A stretch of DNA of 64,000 bases from Calothrix sp. NIES-2100 (GTDB lineage Bacteria; Cyanobacteriota; Cyanobacteriia; Cyanobacteriales; Nostocaceae): assembly GCF_002368195.1 (NCBI RefSeq), contig NZ_AP018178.1, positions 7,018,645 through 7,082,644 on the forward strand, written 5' to 3'. A program made the translations under genes and the position numbers. This document shows positions 59,261 to 64,000 of this stretch, piece by piece. The notes under the pieces were generated by a model that saw only the letters and a program-made list of their open reading frames with translations, made no database searches and was not told the DNA's origin. Each line of letters opens with the position of its first letter. The stretch's first letter is position 1.

Positions 59261-60919
59261 GAGGAGAGGTTTTTTATTGGTTTTCTGCGTCGCTTCACTA
59301 TTTGCTTGTTCTTGTTTATCTATGAATGGTAATTTAAAAAGAACTCCTGCATAAAACCAGTAATAAACAGCAACTGGATCGACATCGAGAGGATAATAGT
59401 AGGTGTTATAGCTAATAAACAATATAAATACCCACAAAGATGCTCCATAAGTGCGGAAATTACGGTTTTTTATTGAGCGATAGGTTTTAAAGCCAGTTCT
59501 TGTGAGGGTAGTCACAAAAAATAAGAAGCCAATTAATCCACTAATTCCTACTTCATAAAGTATTTTGGGAAAGTATGTTTCTATCAGTTTAGTTTCACCC
59601 ATTGAACGAGCAGAATTAGTGGCTCTTCCTAAGCCACTTCCTATAGGAGCATCTACATTTTTCCAGGTGTCTTCAAATTGCTGAAAGATAAACTCTTGGG
59701 GTGGTGAAGTTTCCCAGCGACCTGTAAAACTATCGATTCTTTCTTGCACTACAGTAGGGTTAGTTACCATAGCAATACCCAAAATTACAGCCAATCCGAT
59801 ACCGATGGGAATAAACCGTTTGAGGTTGGCAATTTGACCAGTAAGAAATAATAAAACTACGAAGCAGGTTGGTACTAAAGCTAGAGCAATTCTTTGCCCA
59901 GAAATCACAGCATTAATAAACACTGTTGCTAAGGAAGCTAAACTTATAAATCGCCAAATTATCGAAGGGTCGGAGAAGCCAGTAGCAAAGTTAAAAAAGG
60001 TGCTAGAAATTAAAAACCATGCCCATTGCCAAGGAGCAACAAAAGTTCCTGGAAGGCGAATAACTCCTTCTTCTGGACTATATAATAATGAGCCGCCAAA
60101 ATAACATCTAGCCTCTAATGTGGCTCTAAATAAGGCATCTCCTACATAACCTCTAGTACCTTGACATATACCAGTGAGTAATAATAAATATTGAATAAAT
60201 CCCAGGACGCAACAAATAAGTGTTAAGACAACTTGTAGCCGTGATAAAAATAGAAAATCTTTTTGATTGCGAATTAAATAATAAGCACAGGTAATTAGAG
60301 GTACATAGCCTAAAAATACTTTTAATCCCAAAATACCCAAACCTATAGGAAATTCACTTGGTGCTTTTTCTAGCAATCCTACTTGAGGTGGGTTAAACTG
60401 CTGTCCGCCATTGATAAATATTAGTGTTAGTAAACACAAGCCTAATAAAATTAATAGTGGGGTTTTAATGGCTTGGGGAATAATGAAAGGTAACCCCTGC
60501 TTCTTACAACTTTGCCAAACTCCAATTAAGGCGGGAATATAGAAAGCATCTTTAGCTAATTGCAGTATGGGACTATTACCAATGTAGTAAGTGATTGTAC
60601 CCCCAAAAGGGACGTAAATAATAAAGGCAAAAAGGGCTTGGCGGGGATATTTATAAGAAAAAGAAAGGATGATAATTGCTAAAACACCGGGAACTGCTGC
60701 TTTAATTCCACCTGCAAAAAACAGCAGTATGCCTAAGAATAAACCGCCACCAACGGCGGTAGTTAATAAACTGATAAATTCTTTTTTTGCTAGATTAGCC
60801 TTGCGCTTTTGGGCTAACTGTTCTTTGAGGCTAAGGGTAGATTTTTCTGTTTGCGATGCCTGCGGCGGGCTACGCCTACGCTTTTTTGATTTTTGAGATT
60901 TTTGATTGGATTTCGCCAT
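59258..60919 (-). CDS. O-antigen ligase/polymerase-like membrane protein
   Basis: 553 aa from the ATG at 60919 (MAKSNQKSQKSKKRRR). Basic, low-complexity N-terminus (residues 1-45), then about 11-12 membrane segments and a large loop before the last ones (TGRWETSPPQEFIFQQFEDTW, GSGLGRATNSARSMG), as in the Wzy/WaaL ligase superfamily. Likely polymerises or ligates polysaccharide repeats. A frame from 60967 would begin inside a hairpin and is rejected. Codons 9-25 come from a GC-rich dispersed repeat (TGCCTGCGGCGGGCTACGCC). Downstream of glmM; the stop lies in a MITE end. Confidence 0.85.
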   Translation of the reverse strand: MAKSNQKSQKSKKRRRSPPQASQTEKSTLSLKEQLAQKRKANLAKKEFISLLTTAVGGGLFLGILLFFAGGIKAAVPGVLAIIILSFSYKYPRQALFAFIIYVPFGGTITYYIGNSPILQLAKDAFYIPALIGVWQSCKKQGLPFIIPQAIKTPLLILLGLCLLTLIFINGGQQFNPPQVGLLEKAPSEFPIGLGILGLKVFLGYVPLITCAYYLIRNQKDFLFLSRLQVVLTLICCVLGFIQYLLLLTGICQGTRGYVGDALFRATLEARCYFGGSLLYSPEEGVIRLPGTFVAPWQWAWFLISSTFFNFATGFSDPSIIWRFISLASLATVFINAVISGQRIALALVPTCFVVLLFLTGQIANLKRFIPIGIGLAVILGIAMVTNPTVVQERIDSFTGRWETSPPQEFIFQQFEDTWKNVDAPIGSGLGRATNSARSMGETKLIETYFPKILYEVGISGLIGFLFFVTTLTRTGFKTYRSIKNRNFRTYGASLWVFILFISYNTYYYPLDVDPVAVYYWFYAGVLFKLPFIDKQEQANSEATQKTNKKPLL

Positions 60920-60925
60920 GTGTTT

Positions 60926-60977
60926 CAGTACTGAAGTGCTGAGTTCTGAGTAAGTATAACTCAGCACTTCAGCACTG
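60926..60977. repeat. 19-bp hairpin between glmM and the polymerase gene
   Basis: CAGTACTGAAGTGCTGAGT (60926-60944) and ACTCAGCACTTCAGCACTG (60959-60977) are complements with one mismatch. It occupies the whole 59-base gap and could end or attenuate the glmM transcript. Confidence 0.7.
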
Positions 60978-60978
60978 G

Positions 60979-62439
60979 TTATCCTAAGTGTTGCTGGACT
61001 TGTGAAACCAGTTCATTTGTCCAGTGGTGTGCCAGTTCTGCATTGGCCGCTTCCACCATAACCCTGATAACTGGTTCTGTGCCAGAAACACGGACTAAAA
61101 TTCTACCAGCATCACCCATTGCTGTTTCCGCCTGGGCGATCGCTTTTTGTAGTGGTTCGCAATCTTTCCAGGCCATGCGGCGATCGCGATCTAGTACGCG
61201 CACGTTCTGCAATAGTTGGGGGTAGGTCTGAAAGCTTTGGTCTACCATTTCATGCAGTTCAACACCAGCTTCTTTAATCAAAGCTGCTATATGTAAGGCC
61301 GTTAACAAGCCATCTCCGGTCATACCATAATGACGGCAAAGAATATGACCAGATTGTTCGCCTCCTAGCATTCCCCCATGTCGCAACATTTCGGCTTGCA
61401 CATATTGATCCCCAACGGCGGTGCGAATCAATTTTCCACCTAATTTTTCCCAAGCCCTTTCAAAGCCTAAGTTAGCCATGACGGTGGAAACTATCAAATT
61501 ATCTGGTAATTGTTGCTGTTGCTTGAGGTGGCGTCCCCACAGGTAGAGAATGTAATCACCGTTAACTTGTCTACCTGTACTATCTACAGCTAAAACCCGA
61601 TCGGCATCGCCATCAAAAGCAAAGCCAACATTAGCTTTGTGTTCTTTGACAGCAGCTTGGAGAATTTCTAAATGGGTAGAACCACAATTAACATTAATGC
61701 GATCGCCATCTGCTTCGTTATGCAAGCAAATAACCTCTGCCCCCATTTCCCTAAATACTGCTGGGGCTAGCCCAACTGCTGCGCCCCATGCTAAATCTAA
61801 AACAATCTTCATCCCTTGGAGATTAACTGCACCTTGTAAAGGTTGTTTTAAAGCATCACCATAATCTGCAACTAATTCTGTTCGTAAATAATGTCGCCCG
61901 CAATTATTTACCACACTAGCAACGGCTGGTTTCTTGCCTCGCAGCCCAGCTTCAATTTCTGCTTGCAATGCTAGTGATAACTTCCCACCATCCCCATCAA
62001 AAATTTTAATGCCGTTGTCCTCTGGTGGGTTATGGCTGGCAGAAATCATAACTCCGCCTATGGCATCACTGACGCTTGTCAGATAAGCAACGCAGGGAGT
62101 AGGGCATAAACCTAAATACCATACCTCTATTCCCGCTGCTGTTAACCCGGCACTCAAAGCCATCGCCAGCATATCGCTGGTGTTTCTGGAGTCTTGTCCG
62201 AGAATCACTGGCCCTGAGTTATTGGCATGAGTACGCAAAACAATCCCAGCCCAAAAACCTATTTGCAATGCTAAAGGCGCATTCAGCAATTCTCCTACTC
62301 GCCCGCGAATCCCATCTGTACCAAATAAGGGATTGTTTGGCAGCGTTATTAAGTTAGGGGAATAATTGCTGGCGATATTGCTGACTACAGCAGAACTTCC
62401 ATTCAGGCCGCCTTGAGTTCGAGTTATTGATGAAACCAT
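60979..62439 (-). CDS. glmM: Phosphoglucosamine mutase
   Basis: 486 aa. Converts glucosamine-6-phosphate to glucosamine-1-phosphate for peptidoglycan and polysaccharide precursors. NPLFGTDGIRGRVGE starts the fold; catalytic phosphoserine Ser135 in MISASHNPPEDNGIKIF; metal loop FAFDGDADRVLAVD; sugar loop GGEQSGHI; phosphate loop RVSGTEPVIRVMVE. The first 37 residues are a non-conserved extension usual in Nostocales. Upstream of the polysaccharide genes, on the same strand. Confidence 0.95.
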   Translation of the reverse strand: MVSSITRTQGGLNGSSAVVSNIASNYSPNLITLPNNPLFGTDGIRGRVGELLNAPLALQIGFWAGIVLRTHANNSGPVILGQDSRNTSDMLAMALSAGLTAAGIEVWYLGLCPTPCVAYLTSVSDAIGGVMISASHNPPEDNGIKIFDGDGGKLSLALQAEIEAGLRGKKPAVASVVNNCGRHYLRTELVADYGDALKQPLQGAVNLQGMKIVLDLAWGAAVGLAPAVFREMGAEVICLHNEADGDRINVNCGSTHLEILQAAVKEHKANVGFAFDGDADRVLAVDSTGRQVNGDYILYLWGRHLKQQQQLPDNLIVSTVMANLGFERAWEKLGGKLIRTAVGDQYVQAEMLRHGGMLGGEQSGHILCRHYGMTGDGLLTALHIAALIKEAGVELHEMVDQSFQTYPQLLQNVRVLDRDRRMAWKDCEPLQKAIAQAETAMGDAGRILVRVSGTEPVIRVMVEAANAELAHHWTNELVSQVQQHLG

Positions 62440-63327
62440 ATATTAAAACACTCCACACAGTCACACTGCAAAATAGCACTTTACACTTTGTTCAACAATT
62501 CTGACTTATTACTGTTTGATTTGGATAAGTAACTATATATAGATAAATCACTAGTATCCCATTTATCAGTGCTAATACTTAGATTTTGCCCCTTCACTTT
62601 TGATGGCAATTTTTGTAGATTTGCCTCTAGTACTCTGTCAAGATAAAAATTATGGACTGTAGTGCGGGCCGAAAAGGCCGCGTGAGCGAGACGCTCACAC
62701 TACCAAAAATCCCTCAAAACAAAATTGACAGACTAATAGGCTCCTCTACCATTATGGGAAATGGTGCCAAATCATAGCATATTTACTGAATAATTGTTTG
62801 CGCGATCGCGATTCTTCGCTTCTAGTTCATCGATGCTAATAAACTTACTTATAGATTGTTCTTTTTAGAGAATATCTCTAATTCTCAGAATACTGTTTAT
62901 CAGCAAAAATACTTATGAATTTTCTTATTTTATCGTAAAGATTCCTTAAAATATCTGGTTTCTGCAAATTGATAAATAATCTTTGCAAGCATGACTAGGA
63001 CTTTTGACGGTTTTTCCTAGTTAATGATGACTCTACAAAGCAGCGGCAGACAACTAAGCTGTAGAAAACATCACATCCGCTGATTTTTCGCAAAATCAGC
63101 AGTTATTGGGGTAAATCCGCAAATTAGCTCATGACGACTGCGAATCATCTTCTAAAACTACAGGTTCTTACGCTTTACTGTGCAAAAAAAGTTCAAACTC
63201 CGGTTGCTTAAAAATTTTTAATATAAATTCTCATCAAATCGTTCTAATGTAACGTTTTAATGGCCTAATTTAGCCATTAGTAAATCGAAACTCTGGTAGT
63301 TGACCTTTTAAAGTTGAGAATTTTAGC
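62440..63327. other. Intergenic region between glmM and heme oxygenase
   Basis: 888 bases between divergent genes, both promoters included. Seen: the branched palindrome at 62659-62703, a 9-bp hairpin GCTGATTTT/AAAATCAGC at 63079-63100, and TAATGGC/GCCATTA at 63258-63279, about 50 bases before the heme oxygenase ATG, which could be an operator. No small gene or tRNA recognised. Confidence 0.55.
62659..62703. repeat. Cloverleaf-like dispersed palindrome
   Basis: Outer stem GTAGTG/CACTAC encloses two hairpins: GGCC-GAAAA-GGCC (62667-62679) and GTGAGCG-AGA-CGCTCAC (62682-62698). The whole could form a three-way junction in 45 bases. Confidence 0.75.
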
Positions 63328-64000
63328 ATGAGTAGCAATTTAGCAAGCAAATTGCGTGTAGGCACTAAAAAAGCCCATACGATGGCAGAAAATGTCGGTT
63401 TTGTCAAGTGCTTTTTAAAAGGGGTTGTGGAGAAAAGCTCATACCGCAAGCTAGTTGGTAATTTCTATTTCATCTACTCAGCTATGGAAGAGGAGATGGA
63501 AAAGCACCAGAACCATCCAATTGTTAGTAAAATTAATTTTCCTCAACTCAACCGCAAGCAAACCTTAGAGGAAGACCTGAGTTACTACTATGGTTTTAAC
63601 TGGCGGGAGCAAGTCAAACTATCTCCAGCTGGGGAAGCTTACGTCCAACGTATCCGGGAAATCTCAGCCACAGAACCGGAATTATTAATTGCCCATTCTT
63701 ACACCCGTTACCTTGGTGATTTATCTGGTGGACAAATCCTTAAAGGTATTGCCCAAACAGCAATGAACCTCACTGATGGTGGTACTGCCTTTTATGAATT
63801 TGCAGAGATTACCGACGAGAAGGAATTTAAAGCTAAGTATCGTCAAGCTTTGGATGAATTGCCGATTGATGAAGCTACAGCCGATCGCATCGTGGATGAA
63901 GCCAACGCCGCTTTTGGTATGAACATGAAGATGTTCCAAGAATTGGAAGGTAATTTAATCAAAGCCATCGGTATCATGCTTTACAACACCTTAACCAGAA
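63328..64000 (+). CDS. ho1: Heme oxygenase, 3' end outside the window
   Basis: 224 complete codons are visible from the ATG at 63328; the usual length is about 240, so only a short tail is missing. MSSNLASKLRVGTKKAHTMA carries the proximal heme ligand His17; GNFYFIYSAMEEEMEKH and YTRYLGDLSGGQILKGIAQ are the distal helix with the glycine-rich GDLSGGQ kink. Opens heme to biliverdin IX-alpha, CO and iron with reduced ferredoxin, the first step to phycobilins. Cytoplasmic. Not cotranscribed with glmM. Confidence 0.95.
   Translation, partial: MSSNLASKLRVGTKKAHTMAENVGFVKCFLKGVVEKSSYRKLVGNFYFIYSAMEEEMEKHQNHPIVSKINFPQLNRKQTLEEDLSYYYGFNWREQVKLSPAGEAYVQRIREISATEPELLIAHSYTRYLGDLSGGQILKGIAQTAMNLTDGGTAFYEFAEITDEKEFKAKYRQALDELPIDEATADRIVDEANAAFGMNMKMFQELEGNLIKAIGIMLYNTLTR

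Noticed and set aside
61637..61864. Plus-strand frame inside glmM
   Set aside because: Antisense shadow of a strongly conserved gene.
62440..63327. tRNA or other RNA gene in the glmM-heme oxygenase gap
   Set aside because: The cloverleaf-like palindrome at 62659 is too short (45 bases) and lacks tRNA invariant bases; no other candidate seen.

Overview
The window comes from a filamentous cyanobacterium of the order Nostocales (Nostoc/Anabaena/Trichormus type). Evidence: a form IB rbcL-rbcX-rbcS cluster followed by a Rubisco activase with a small-subunit-like tail, psbY, a heme oxygenase for bilin synthesis, very frequent GCGATCGC (HIP1) octamers, heptanucleotide tandem repeats (STRR type) in many gaps, many small palindromic elements, and a dynamin-like protein whose length (693 aa) and GTPase residue positions match the structurally known Nostoc punctiforme BDLP.

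Layout. 1-3.7 kb (minus): pilM-pilN-pilO-pilQ type IV pilus operon, pilQ cut by the window edge. 3.9-5.2 kb: lone sugar-binding lipoprotein, then a nested MITE. 5.5-7.8 kb (minus): FIST sensor plus histidine kinase pair. 8.1-11.8 kb: folC, psbY (41 aa), gamma-carbonic-anhydrase-like protein, two small enzymes/unknowns. 12-19 kb: M16 protease with heptamer repeats inside the gene, cupredoxin, methionine aminopeptidase, glycogen debranching enzyme. 19.1-24 kb: redox block (2-Cys peroxiredoxin, PrxQ-like protein, two tandem GSTs, J-domain chaperone, thioredoxin). 24.1-26.7 kb (minus): serA-prmA. 27.4-36 kb: accessory region with a WD40 Ser/Thr kinase, Uma2 proteins, a methyltransferase-HIT fusion, HEAT-repeat remnant, hicAB, unknown small genes, a 21-bp tandem repeat and several MITEs. 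36.2-38.3 kb (minus): panB and a secreted beta-propeller protein. 39.2-45 kb: rbcLXS and rca, with an SGNH hydrolase, Uma2 protein and Phd/PIN toxin-antitoxin pair between them and a second hicAB after rca. 45.5-47.7 kb (minus): ROK sugar kinase, small membrane protein, lone peptide-type ABC permease. 48.1-53.1 kb (plus): small coiled-coil membrane protein, BDLP-type dynamin and a second dynamin ending in a DnaJ domain. 53.2-62.4 kb (minus): Uma2, 1-Cys peroxiredoxin, polysaccharide genes (two GT4, one GT2, an O-antigen-ligase-like polymerase) and glmM. 63.3 kb to the end: heme oxygenase, cut by the window edge.

How the genes fit together. Carbon fixation (rbcLXS, rca), carbon storage use (debranching enzyme, ROK kinase), peroxide defence (three peroxiredoxins, a thioredoxin, two GSTs) and surface functions (type IV pili, polysaccharide) form the core. 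The most unusual content is the dynamin pair with a J-domain fusion, the methyltransferase-HIT fusion lacking the usual HIT nucleophile, an unknown two-gene unit behind a perfect inverted repeat at about 34.9 kb, and several cases of small elements inserted within or against one another. No rRNA, tRNA, CRISPR array or intact transposase was recognised.
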